Positions 1-5,299 of a stretch of DNA of 5,443 nucleotides are shown here, in pieces. Numbering within the stretch: the first letter of the stretch is position 1; the number at the start of each line of letters is the position of its first letter. The notes under the pieces are model-generated. The model was given only the letters and a program-made list of their open reading frames with translations. It was not told the DNA's origin and did not search any database. This DNA is from Methylocystaceae bacterium (GTDB lineage Bacteria; Pseudomonadota; Alphaproteobacteria; Rhizobiales; Beijerinckiaceae), in NCBI GenBank assembly GCA_003152255.1, contig PLZT01000166.1:5594-11036 (forward strand). Reading direction: 5' to 3'. Position numbers and translations under genes: made by a program.

Positions 1-473
1 TGTTCGCGCTCCGCCGCTACATCAAGAAATTCCACTCCTCGGAATATATCAACGCGCTCGCCAATGGCGACATATGTCTGGCGATCGGCTGGTCGGGCGA
101 CAGTTTTCAGGCCCGCAACCGCGCGCGAGAGGCGGGTAACGGCATCGAGATCGCCTATGTGATTCCAAAAGAGGGAACCCTGATCTCGCTCGACACGATG
201 GCGATCCCCAAGGACGCGCCGCATCCCGAGGAAGCGTATATGTTCATCGATTATCTGATGCGTCCGGACGTCGCCGCACGCAACACCAACGCCACGCATT
301 TCGCCAATGGCGTCGTCGCCTCGAAGCCGTTGATCGACCCGGCCATCCTCGGCAACACGGCGATCTATCCGGACGACGCGACGATGTCGCGCCTGTTCGC
401 GGTGACGGCCCCCGACCTCGCGCTGCAAAGGACGATCACCCGCGCCTGGACGCGGGTGAAGACCGGACACTAA
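1..473 (+). CDS. potF: Polyamine (putrescine/spermidine) ABC transporter substrate-binding protein, C-terminal part
   Basis: This is the periplasmic binding protein of a PotFGHI/PotABCD-type importer, which captures polyamines and delivers them to the membrane permease. Only the last 156 residues are inside the window; the first full codon is at base 3, and the signal peptide and N-terminal lobe are missing. The fragment matches the family closely: the AIGWSGD segment (Trp codon at 90-92, Asp at 99-101) corresponds to the ligand-contacting W-x-G-D of PotF, followed by IPKEG, the DTMAIPKDAPH segment, EEAYMFIDYLMRPDVAA, IYPD and the terminal RAWTRVKTG. One residue is odd: the aromatic that normally stacks on the polyamine, two residues before the conserved Asp (codon 192-194), reads as Ser (186-188). 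Family membership is firm, but the exact polyamine, or a changed ligand, is open. Permease and ATPase genes would be expected outside the left edge. The next gene, dnaA, is convergent and unrelated. Confidence 0.93.
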   Translation, partial: FALRRYIKKFHSSEYINALANGDICLAIGWSGDSFQARNRAREAGNGIEIAYVIPKEGTLISLDTMAIPKDAPHPEEAYMFIDYLMRPDVAARNTNATHFANGVVASKPLIDPAILGNTAIYPDDATMSRLFAVTAPDLALQRTITRAWTRVKTGH

Positions 474-517
474 GTGCTTTCGGCGAAAGTGGACGCCGGT
501 TTCGCCTCGGAAAGCAC
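474..517. repeat. Bulged stem-loop directly after the potF stop codon
   Basis: Bases 474-488 pair with 500-517: GTGCTTTC (474-481) with GAAAGCAC (510-517), and GGCGAAA (482-488) with TTTCGCC (500-506). A 3-nt bulge lies at 507-509 and the loop is 11 nt. The stem starts at the very next base after the potF stop, so it could protect or help end the potF transcript, although no T-run follows it. The wording around AAGTGGACGCCGG, and the nearby GACAAAATAAGG, resembles a dispersed intergenic repeat that I recall as very common in Hyphomicrobiales genomes. The pairing is seen in the sequence; the repeat-family assignment is from memory. Confidence 0.7.
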
Positions 518-532
518 GACAAAATAAGGGAA

Positions 533-575
533 TCTAGAGTATTTCCGGTTCAATCTAGACCGGAAATACTCTAGA
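533..575. repeat. Perfect 17-bp inverted repeat (intergenic palindrome)
   Basis: The arm at 533-549 (starting TCTAGAGTATTTCC) is the exact reverse complement of 559-575, with a 9-nt loop (550-558). It is the longest perfect hairpin in the window. It lies between the convergent ends of potF and dnaA, where a two-way transcription block or an RNA 3'-end stabiliser would be useful. Neither side has a clear T-run, so an intrinsic terminator is not shown. It is most likely one unit of the same dispersed intergenic repeat as its two flanking hairpins. Confidence 0.8.
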
Positions 576-621
576 GCAAGTTCCGCGAAAGTTGACAGAC
601 TTTTGCGATGAGAACTTGCTC
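574..621. repeat. Third intergenic stem-loop, possible weak terminator for potF
   Basis: GAGCAAGTTC (574-583) pairs perfectly with GAACTTGCTC (612-621). Inside it, CGCGAAAGT (584-592) pairs with ACTTTTGCG (599-607) through one G-T pair, with a 6-nt loop. It overlaps the foot of the preceding palindrome by two bases, so the two structures share an edge. On the plus strand, a run of five T (626-630) follows after four bases. That makes a weak plus-strand terminator for potF possible, but the stem is rather AT-rich and imperfect. Confidence 0.65.
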
Positions 622-653
622 CAGATTTTTAACTTTGCGCGATTTCTTGTCGG

Positions 654-671
654 TCGGATGACTCCATCCGA
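654..671. repeat. Short perfect stem-loop just past the dnaA stop
   Basis: TCGGATG (654-660) pairs with CATCCGA (665-671) around a 4-nt loop. In the dnaA direction it starts about 27 bases after the stop codon, a usual place for a 3'-end hairpin. No T-run follows on the minus strand, so it is at best a stabilising or Rho-assisted end. It is the fourth hairpin in the convergent gap and may be the right end of the same composite repeat. Confidence 0.55.
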
Positions 672-697
672 GCGGAAAACGCACCAACCGCGCCGCG

Positions 698-2215
698 CTA
701 TGGCTCGCTCAAAATGCGCTTCAGCAATTCAATCACTTCGGCGAGGTTGTGATCTTTCGATACGAGTTCCTCGATCTTGCGGACCGCGTGCAGAACCGTC
801 GTGTGATCGCGGCCGCCGAAACGCCGCCCGATTTCGGGCAAGGAGCGCAGCGTCAATGTTTTCGCGAGATACATCGCGATCTGGCGCGGACGCACGACAT
901 TGGCCGTGCGACGCGCGGAGAGAATTTCCGCCCGCGACACATTGAAGTGACTCGCGACGAGCTTTTGAATATCGTCGATCTTCACGCGCCGTAAATCATG
1001 CGCGCGAATGAGGTCGCGTATCGCGGCTTCCGCCATCGCGATGGTGAGGGGCTCGCCGTTCAAGGTGGAATGCGCGAGCAATCGATTGACGGCGCCTTCC
1101 AGATCGCGGCCATTGGTCGTCACGGTTTTGGCGACGTAAGCGATCACTTCCGGCGAGACGGAGAAGCCAAGTTGCTTTTCTTGCACGGCGGCGATGCGCG
1201 CCTCGAGAATCTTGACCCGCAGTCCTTCGTCCAGCTGTCCGATGTCGACGCAGAGGCCGCCCTTGAAGCGCGATAAAACCCGCTCGTCGAGGTCCTCAAG
1301 TTCGGAGGGCGGCCGATCCGCCGCGACGATAACCTGTCGTCCCGCGACGGTCAGCGCGTTCAACGTGTGGCAAAATTCCTGTTGGATGGAGGGGCCTTTC
1401 AGGAATTGCACGTCGTCGATAATCAGCATGTCGATCGCGCGGAGATTCTCCTTGAAGGCGATCGATGTTTGCGCGCTCAACGACGAGACGAAGCTGGTCA
1501 TGAATTTCTCCGCGGTCAGATAGACGACACGCGGCATATTTTCGTGGGCTGCTTGGGCCATTGCTTGCAAAAGATGCGTCTTGCCTAGGCCAACCGCCGC
1601 GTGGACATAGAGCGGGTTGTACATGGGGGGGACGTCGGCCGCGCGCGGTTCGGCGATGCGGCAGGCCGCCGCGTACGCAAGATGATTCGACGGGCCGACG
1701 AGAAAAGTCGCGAAGGAATGTCGCCGATCCAGCGGCGAGCCGACGAAGACGTCGCATTCTCCTCGCTGGAAGGATTTGCCGGAGGCGCGCCGCGTCGAGC
1801 CATGAGCGGGTTCCGGCGCGGGCTTGCGCTCCAAAGCCAGCATCGGAACAAAGCCGCCGTTCGCCTCGCGCGGCGCTGGCGCCTCGAGTTCCGTTCCGGC
1901 CTCGCGGGCTTTAGATTTACGTCCCTGTTGGCGCAGTTCGATCGTCAGGCGCTCGATCGCGCCGAATTCGGAAACGACGTGCTTTTTGATGCGATCGAAA
2001 TAATGTGACTGCATCCAGCTTTTGAGAAATTTCGTCGGCACGCTCAAATGCACGCCATCCCCCCCCACGCGCTCCAGTTCGAGGCGCAGAAACCAGGAGG
2101 TGTAGACCGCGTCGCCGAGTTCGGCGCGCAGCCGCATGCGGACGCGCTCCCAACATATCAGATGCTCGCTCATATAAGCGGGTGGAGTCGGTTGAGAATC
2201 CTTGTCGTCGAACAT
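698..2215 (-). CDS. dnaA: Chromosomal replication initiator protein DnaA
   Basis: DnaA is the AAA+ ATPase that binds DnaA boxes at oriC, melts the origin and recruits the replicative helicase. All four domains are visible in 505 residues. Domain I is at about 17-95 (from CWERVRMRL to the end of the KH-like fold), and a variable linker is at about 96-165. The AAA+ core has Walker A VGLGKTH (208-214), Walker B MLIIDDVQFL (263-272), sensor I around VAADRPP, box VII with the arginine finger DERVLSRFKGG (310-320), and sensor II GRDLEGAVNRL. Domain IV carries the signature FGGRDHTTVLHAVRKI (466-481), which reads the DnaA box. I chose the ATG at 2215 because AAGG lies six bases upstream; a GTG eight codons earlier (2239) has no comparable ribosome site. 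The first glycine of the P-loop is Ala (HAAVGLGKT), which I believe is usual in rhizobial relatives. rpsT lies upstream on the same strand, behind its own terminator. Confidence 0.98.
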   Translation of the reverse strand: MFDDKDSQPTPPAYMSEHLICWERVRMRLRAELGDAVYTSWFLRLELERVGGDGVHLSVPTKFLKSWMQSHYFDRIKKHVVSEFGAIERLTIELRQQGRKSKAREAGTELEAPAPREANGGFVPMLALERKPAPEPAHGSTRRASGKSFQRGECDVFVGSPLDRRHSFATFLVGPSNHLAYAAACRIAEPRAADVPPMYNPLYVHAAVGLGKTHLLQAMAQAAHENMPRVVYLTAEKFMTSFVSSLSAQTSIAFKENLRAIDMLIIDDVQFLKGPSIQQEFCHTLNALTVAGRQVIVAADRPPSELEDLDERVLSRFKGGLCVDIGQLDEGLRVKILEARIAAVQEKQLGFSVSPEVIAYVAKTVTTNGRDLEGAVNRLLAHSTLNGEPLTIAMAEAAIRDLIRAHDLRRVKIDDIQKLVASHFNVSRAEILSARRTANVVRPRQIAMYLAKTLTLRSLPEIGRRFGGRDHTTVLHAVRKIEELVSKDHNLAEVIELLKRILSEP

Positions 2216-2222
2216 TGTGCGC

Positions 2223-2226
2223 CTTG
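2223..2226 (-). promoter_or_regulatory. Shine-Dalgarno core that decides the dnaA start
   Basis: AAGG on the minus strand is followed by six bases (CGCACA) and the ATG at 2215. It lies inside the reading frame of the longer GTG-start version, where it would have no role. That supports the shorter 505-residue protein. Confidence 0.6.
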
Positions 2227-2652
2227 GCGAAGAGGACACGCGCGTCCGGACGACGAGAACACGTCGCTCGGAACGATGCGAAGTTGCGTTAGGTAATTTA
2301 AGGTGTCGGCGTCGTGCGCGTCGTTAGATCGGACCGCGCGATGTGGGGAGGGAGCGCCGCCGCGGAGGGCCGATCGCTCGGCCGTGCGGCAAACCGAAAG
2401 GCCGACTACTGTCATCCAGATCGCACGCCTTCTTCCGCGCGCGCATGGAAGCGGTGACTGTAAGGAATATGTCGGACTTTCGTGAAAACGACATCGGATC
2501 CCCCCTCATCCAAAAAAAGCCGCCGCGCTCTTTCGGAATTCCAAGCCGTACGACTAGGCGACGTGGTCTTACGACGACACCGTGCGTACTCTACAAAAAA
2601 ACAACTTCTCGAACCGTCGCCCGAAAAACTCAAGGCCGAATCTTTCGACTGA

Positions 2653-2673
2653 CGTGCGATTGAAGATCGCACG
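2653..2673. repeat. 8-bp inverted repeat in the dnaA upstream region
   Basis: CGTGCGAT (2653-2660) pairs with ATCGCACG (2666-2673) around a 5-nt loop. No T-run flanks it on either strand, so it is not an intrinsic terminator. It could be a protein-binding dyad or a leader hairpin if dnaA transcription starts upstream of it. The right arm with its flanks (AGATCGCACGC, 2664-2674) recurs exactly at 2418-2428, nearer to dnaA. Confidence 0.45.
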
Positions 2674-2892
2674 CGCGTCTTTCGATTTGAGATATCCGCA
2701 TCAACTGTTTAAGGCCGCTTACGCTCTCTCGTTCGATGCTTAGAGCCTATACAGGCGTTGCTTTGAACGCAATTGGCGAAGGCGGGGAATCGTTACGCTT
2801 CTCCCGAAAAAAATACGCGTTCGCGATGCGCGCTCGTCGCAAATCGATGCTTCGTCAGAGGGAAGCGGAATCTTCCGCGCGCCGTCAAAAAT

Positions 2893-2912
2893 TTGTAACG
2901 ACGCCATTACAA
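2893..2912. repeat. Operator-like dyad TTGTAA-N8-TTACAA
   Basis: Two perfect 6-base arms (2893-2898 and 2907-2912) are spaced so that their centres are 14 bp apart. This is a usual geometry for a helix-turn-helix dimer site. The dyad lies just downstream, in the dnaA direction, of the TTGACA at 2944-2939, so a regulator bound here could affect a promoter at that place. I do not match the motif to a named regulator. Confidence 0.35.
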
Positions 2913-3094
2913 TCGGCAAAATTGGACGTTCGTAATTCTGTCAAGTGGGCCATATCGGCGCCCATTTTTCGCCTTGTTAGTAACGAACTGAATCAGAGCC
3001 CCTTTGTGTGCGCATGCGCAATCGCCGATAAAAATTGTTTCGATGTGTGACTTTTTTGCGCACGCCGGCATCTCCTCGCGACAATAGCGCGCAC

Positions 3095-3119
3095 AAAAAA
3101 AGCCCGGACTGAGCCGGGC
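3095..3119 (-). terminator. Intrinsic terminator of rpsT
   Basis: On the minus strand, the stem GCCCGG/CCGGGC (3119-3114 with 3107-3102) closes a 6-nt loop and is followed at once by seven T (3101-3095). It begins 37 bases after the rpsT stop codon. A G/C-rich stem with an uninterrupted T-run is the standard Rho-independent form. It indicates that rpsT transcripts mostly end before dnaA, so dnaA should have its own promoter. Confidence 0.93.
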
Positions 3120-3156
3120 CTTCAATTTGCTGTCGTATCGAATGCGACTGGTTCGA

Positions 3157-3429
3157 TCAGGCCGCCTTCGTCAGCGCCTTCACGCGCGCGGTGAGGCGCG
3201 AAACTTTGCGCGACGCGGTGTTCTTGTGGATCACCCCGCGTTGCGCGGCGCGCATCACGACTGGCGCCACGGTTTGCAAAACTTCGGCGGCGACATTCGC
3301 ATCGCCCGCGGCGATCGCTTCCTCGACTTTGCGCACGAACGTGCGCAGCAGGCTGCGACGGGCGCGGTTCACCGCGGTGCGGCGAGCTATCTTTCGAACG
3401 GCCTTCTTGGCCGAACTCGTATTGGCCAT
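3157..3429 (-). CDS. rpsT: 30S ribosomal protein S20
   Basis: S20 binds 16S rRNA early in assembly of the small ribosomal subunit. The 90-residue product has the family's usual length, high Lys/Arg content and helical-bundle pattern. It opens with [17 protein letters not shown] and contains [19 protein letters not shown], then the closing helix with [19 protein letters not shown]. The ATG is preceded by a double purine-rich Shine-Dalgarno, AAGGAAAAGGAAG, whose outer AAGGA (3443-3439) is nine bases from the start. The gene has its own promoter upstream and its own terminator downstream, so it looks monocistronic, with a leader of about 80 nt that contains hairpins. dnaA lies next on the same strand after a long gap, an arrangement that I recall from other alphaproteobacteria. 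Confidence 0.98.
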   Translation of the reverse strand: MANTSSAKKAVRKIARRTAVNRARRSLLRTFVRKVEEAIAAGDANVAAEVLQTVAPVVMRAAQRGVIHKNTASRKVSRLTARVKALTKAA

Positions 3430-3478
3430 TCTTCCTTTTCCTTAAAGCGTGCGGCGGAAGACGACACCGCCCCCCGGG

Positions 3479-3503
3479 AAAAAAACAGCCGCGAAAACGC
3501 GGC
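3479..3503 (-). terminator. Intrinsic-terminator-like hairpin in the predicted rpsT leader
   Basis: On the minus strand, GCCGCG (3503-3498) and CGCGGC (3493-3488) form a perfect stem with a TTTT loop. Two bases and seven T (3485-3479) follow. By structure this is a strong intrinsic terminator. It lies 50-75 bases upstream of the rpsT start and only a few bases downstream of the best rpsT promoter. It may stop transcripts coming from further upstream, or attenuate rpsT itself. A second, weaker stem (GGCGG/CCGCC, within 3453-3471) lies between it and the ribosome site. Confidence 0.75.
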
Positions 3504-3515
3504 CACGGAAGGGGC

Positions 3516-3545
3516 TATATAGGCCACACCCGGGCTTTTCGTCAA
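3516..3545 (-). promoter_or_regulatory. Sigma-70-type promoter for rpsT
   Basis: The minus strand reads TTGACG (3545-3540), an 18-base spacer and TATATA (3521-3516). Read instead as CTATAT, the -10 has a 17-base spacer. This matches the housekeeping consensus well and is the best promoter match that I see in the window. The expected transcript start is near 3509, which gives a leader of about 80 nt before the rpsT ATG. Confidence 0.7.
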
Positions 3546-3881
3546 CGAATAAGATGCTCGCTCCCCGTTCCGCCCGCCGTTTGTTCAATGCGCTGGCCGA
3601 AGTGGCGTCGCCGCCCATTCCTTGGGCGGACTCTCGCGCCCCATTCTCGTCGCGCCGTCGACTCCGGCCGCTTCGAAATCATTATAGCAAGACCTGCGCC
3701 TCTCCAGCTCGACCGGGAGCGCGAACAGCGCGATCCCGCCGCGCCATGGGCAGCCGCCCCTGTCGAAAGACGCGACCGCGCCGTCATCAAGCCGCCGCTT
3801 TGTTGTGCCTATGTCGGCGACGCTTGCGCGAGGCGCCGCGCTGCTGATACCTATTTGTCCATGACTTACGGATCGGACTCC
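3546..3881. other. Non-coding region between divergent rpsT and the secreted-protein gene
   Basis: About 335 bp hold no gene that I can support. On the plus strand, the frame of the downstream gene stays open back to 3588, but this part encodes Arg/Pro-rich sequence ahead of a clear signal peptide and is best read as non-coding. The region contains a minus-strand extended -10 (see the separate entry) and a perfect 7-bp stem (CCGCCCA at 3611-3617 with TGGGCGG at 3623-3629). A weak plus-strand promoter guess is TTGCGC (3824-3829) with TACCTA (3848-3853). Confidence 0.5.
3681..3689 (-). promoter_or_regulatory. Possible extended -10 promoter reading toward rpsT
   Basis: The minus strand reads TGCTATAAT: a perfect TATAAT (3686-3681) with the TG of an extended -10 motif. 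No good -35 lies 16-18 bases upstream. A transcript from here would start near 3674 and meet the terminator hairpin at 3503-3479, giving an RNA of about 195 nt with no convincing reading frame. The call is speculative because a single short motif can occur by chance. Confidence 0.3.
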
Positions 3882-4343
3882 ATGACTGCTCGTTTTTTCG
3901 CCCTTTCCGCGAGGCCCGCGGCCTTGCTGCTTATGGGCCTGATGTTCGCCGCGAGCCCTGTTTCGCCGGCTTCCGCGCAGCAAAGCTGCCAGGAGGACTT
4001 TCAGCGTCTGACGAAAAAGCGCATGGCGCAGATCGGCGTTTTGAATCAACTGGGCAAGGCCGGCAAGGGCCATATGGACCCGATCGCGGCCTGTCCGGCG
4101 GCGCGCGCGCTGGTCGGCATAGAGACCGAAATGCTGAACTACATGACCAAGAATAAAGACTGGTGCACGATCCCCGACAATGTGATCGACGGCTTCAAAG
4201 CGGCGCGCGCCAAGAGCCAGGGCTTCGCGGGGCAGGCCTGCTCGGTCGCGGCCAAGGTCAAGCAGATGCAGGCGCAGCAGCGCTCGCAAGCCACCGCGGG
4301 CCCGTCCAATCAGCCGCTTAAGCTGCCCGCCGGACCGCTGTGA
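3882..4343 (+). CDS. Small secreted four-cysteine protein, conserved hypothetical
   Basis: This is an exported protein of unknown function. The first 32 residues form a signal peptide: Arg4, a hydrophobic core about 13-24 (AALLLMGLMFAA), and an ASA|QQ cleavage site after residue 32. The mature part, about 121 residues, has four cysteines (C36, C71, C95, C120 of 153), which could form two disulfides in the periplasm. It also has a helical, Lys-rich body with YMTKNKDWCTIPD at its centre, a Gln-rich tail (128-136) and the ending KLPAGPL. I recall similar proteins with this ending in rhizobial genomes but know no function for them. I chose the ATG at 3882 because it gives a textbook signal peptide; GGA lies nine bases upstream. 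An in-frame ATG at 3861 would add seven residues. The stop overlaps the ubiA start, so the two are probably co-translated. An envelope role is inferred only from export. Confidence 0.85.
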   Translation: MTARFFALSARPAALLLMGLMFAASPVSPASAQQSCQEDFQRLTKKRMAQIGVLNQLGKAGKGHMDPIAACPAARALVGIETEMLNYMTKNKDWCTIPDNVIDGFKAARAKSQGFAGQACSVAAKVKQMQAQQRSQATAGPSNQPLKLPAGPL

Positions 4344-5299
4344 GCCTGACGCCGGAGAGGGCGGAGGTCGCCGAGGCTTTGCCGGACACCGTCTCCGGCC
4401 ATCCGGTTCTGCGCTTCGCGCCTGGGCCGCTCAAACTCTTCGTGCAATTGGCGCGGCTCGATCGTCCGATCGGGTGGTGGCTGTTGCTGCTGCCTTGTTG
4501 GCAAAGCGGCGCGCTGGCGGCGTCGGCCTTGGGCCTTGCGCCCGATTTCAAGCAGCTGGCGCTATTCCTTGTCGGCGCCGTGGCGATGCGCGGCGCGGGT
4601 TCGACTTACAACGACATCGTCGATCGGAAGATCGACGCCGAGGTCGAGCGCACGCGCAACCGGCCGCTCGCCAGCGGGCGCGTTTCGTTGCGGGCCGCGG
4701 TGGTCTTTCTCGTCGCGCAATGCCTTGTCGGGCTCGCCGTGCTGTTATCGTTCAACGGCCTCACGATAGCGCTGGCGATGGCGTCGCCATTGATCGTGTT
4801 GCTCTATCCGTTCGCCAAGCGCTTCACCTCATGGCCGCAGGCCATCCTTGGCTGCGCCTTCGCTTACGGCGCGCTGCTGGGCTGGACCGCGCGCGCGGAC
4901 GATTTCGCCGCGCCGGCGCCGTTGCTGTATCTCAGCGCGATCTTCTGGACCATCGGCTACGATACGATCTACGCGCTTCAAGATATTCAAGACGATGCGC
5001 GGGTCGGCGTGCGCTCGACCGCGCGTCTCTTCGGCGCTCATGTGCAAGGTGCCGTCGGCGCGCTTTACGCATTGTCGGTCGTTTTCGCGCAGGCCGCGAT
5101 GCTCGCGGCGCATTTTGGGGCATTCGCCCAGCTAGGCGTCTTGGCCTTTGCCGCGCATCTTTTTTGGCAGACGCGGCAGGTTGACGAGGCCGCGCCGCCC
5201 GAGCTGGCGTTAAGGCTTTTTCGCGCCAACCGCGACGCCGGACTGTTGCTGTTCGCCGGCTTTTTCGCCCAAAGCCTTTGGGGCGCGCTTTACTCGTAG
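4340..5299 (+). CDS. ubiA: 4-hydroxybenzoate polyprenyltransferase (ubiquinone biosynthesis)
   Basis: UbiA is an inner-membrane enzyme that attaches the polyprenyl tail to 4-hydroxybenzoate, the first membrane step of ubiquinone synthesis. The 319-residue product has both Mg-diphosphate-binding motifs: NDIVDRKID (91-99), followed by the family's ERTRNRPLASG (103-113), and YALQDIQDD with GVRST (211-226), whose Asp215 and Asp219 form the second acidic pair. Several hydrophobic helices surround them (for example about 44-62, 118-138, 140-156, 198-208, 235-258 and 300-318), as expected for a UbiA membrane bundle. The N-terminal DRPIGWWLLLLPCWQS (41-56) is also typical of bacterial UbiA. The GTG start shares four bases (GTGA) with the upstream stop and has no strong ribosome site, so translational coupling is likely. 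About 30 residues precede the conserved core. Its 3' end overlaps a convergent gene by ten bases. Confidence 0.96.
   Translation: MSLTPERAEVAEALPDTVSGHPVLRFAPGPLKLFVQLARLDRPIGWWLLLLPCWQSGALAASALGLAPDFKQLALFLVGAVAMRGAGSTYNDIVDRKIDAEVERTRNRPLASGRVSLRAAVVFLVAQCLVGLAVLLSFNGLTIALAMASPLIVLLYPFAKRFTSWPQAILGCAFAYGALLGWTARADDFAAPAPLLYLSAIFWTIGYDTIYALQDIQDDARVGVRSTARLFGAHVQGAVGALYALSVVFAQAAMLAAHFGAFAQLGVLAFAAHLFWQTRQVDEAAPPELALRLFRANRDAGLLLFAGFFAQSLWGALYS

Larger units (their letters stand above)
2216..3094. other. Long non-coding region upstream of dnaA (promoter region, possibly part of an origin)
   Basis: About 880 bp separate the dnaA start from the rpsT terminator. The stretch is visibly richer in A/T than its neighbours, with runs such as A7 at 2596-2602 and T6 at 3052-3057. 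Its open frames use codons without the G/C third-position bias of the real genes, so I call none of them. It should carry the dnaA promoter. A perfect TTGACA on the minus strand (2944-2939) is the best -35 match, but no good -10 follows it at 15-18 bases. By eye I find no DnaA box with fewer than two mismatches from TTATCCACA, so an origin here is not supported. In many rhizobia the origin lies near hemE, not at dnaA. Two inverted repeats inside it are listed separately. Confidence 0.6.

Noticed and set aside
1561..2008. Plus-strand frames opposite dnaA (for example 1601-2008)
   Set aside because: They are antisense shadows of dnaA with no independent support.
2216..2239. Longer dnaA starting at a GTG at 2239 (eight extra residues)
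   Set aside because: No Shine-Dalgarno precedes the GTG, whereas AAGG lies six bases before the ATG at 2215.
2289..2301. CtrA-like TTAGG-TAAT-TTAA just upstream of dnaA
   Set aside because: The half-site spacing and one half-site differ from TTAA-N7-TTAA, so the match is too weak.
2412..2672. 86-codon minus-strand frame upstream of dnaA
   Set aside because: It has low-complexity Ser/Arg content, no coding bias and no ribosome site.
2412..2700. DnaA-box-like 9-mers at 2412, 2506 and 2692
   Set aside because: Each has two mismatches from TTATCCACA and they do not cluster.
2638..2994. Four GANTC (CcrM-type) sites at 2638, 2787, 2868 and 2990
   Set aside because: About four are expected by chance in a region of this size, so there is no enrichment.
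3009..3020. Perfect 12-base palindrome TGCGCATGCGCA
   Set aside because: It is a simple GC-rich alternating sequence with no loop and no flanking signal, and could be chance.
2736..3050. 104-codon plus-strand reading frame in the dnaA upstream gap
   Set aside because: Third codon positions lack the strong G/C bias of the real genes, there is no ribosome site, and the protein has no recognisable motif.
3588..3881. 98-codon N-terminal extension of the secreted protein
   Set aside because: It would bury a clear signal peptide, and its Arg/Pro-rich sequence does not look like protein.
3585..4289. 234-codon minus-strand frame opposite the secreted-protein gene
   Set aside because: It is antisense to a gene with a signal peptide and conserved features, and long open antisense frames are common in GC-rich DNA.
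4474..5184. 236-codon plus-strand frame inside ubiA
   Set aside because: It is an alternative frame of ubiA, Arg-rich and without motifs.
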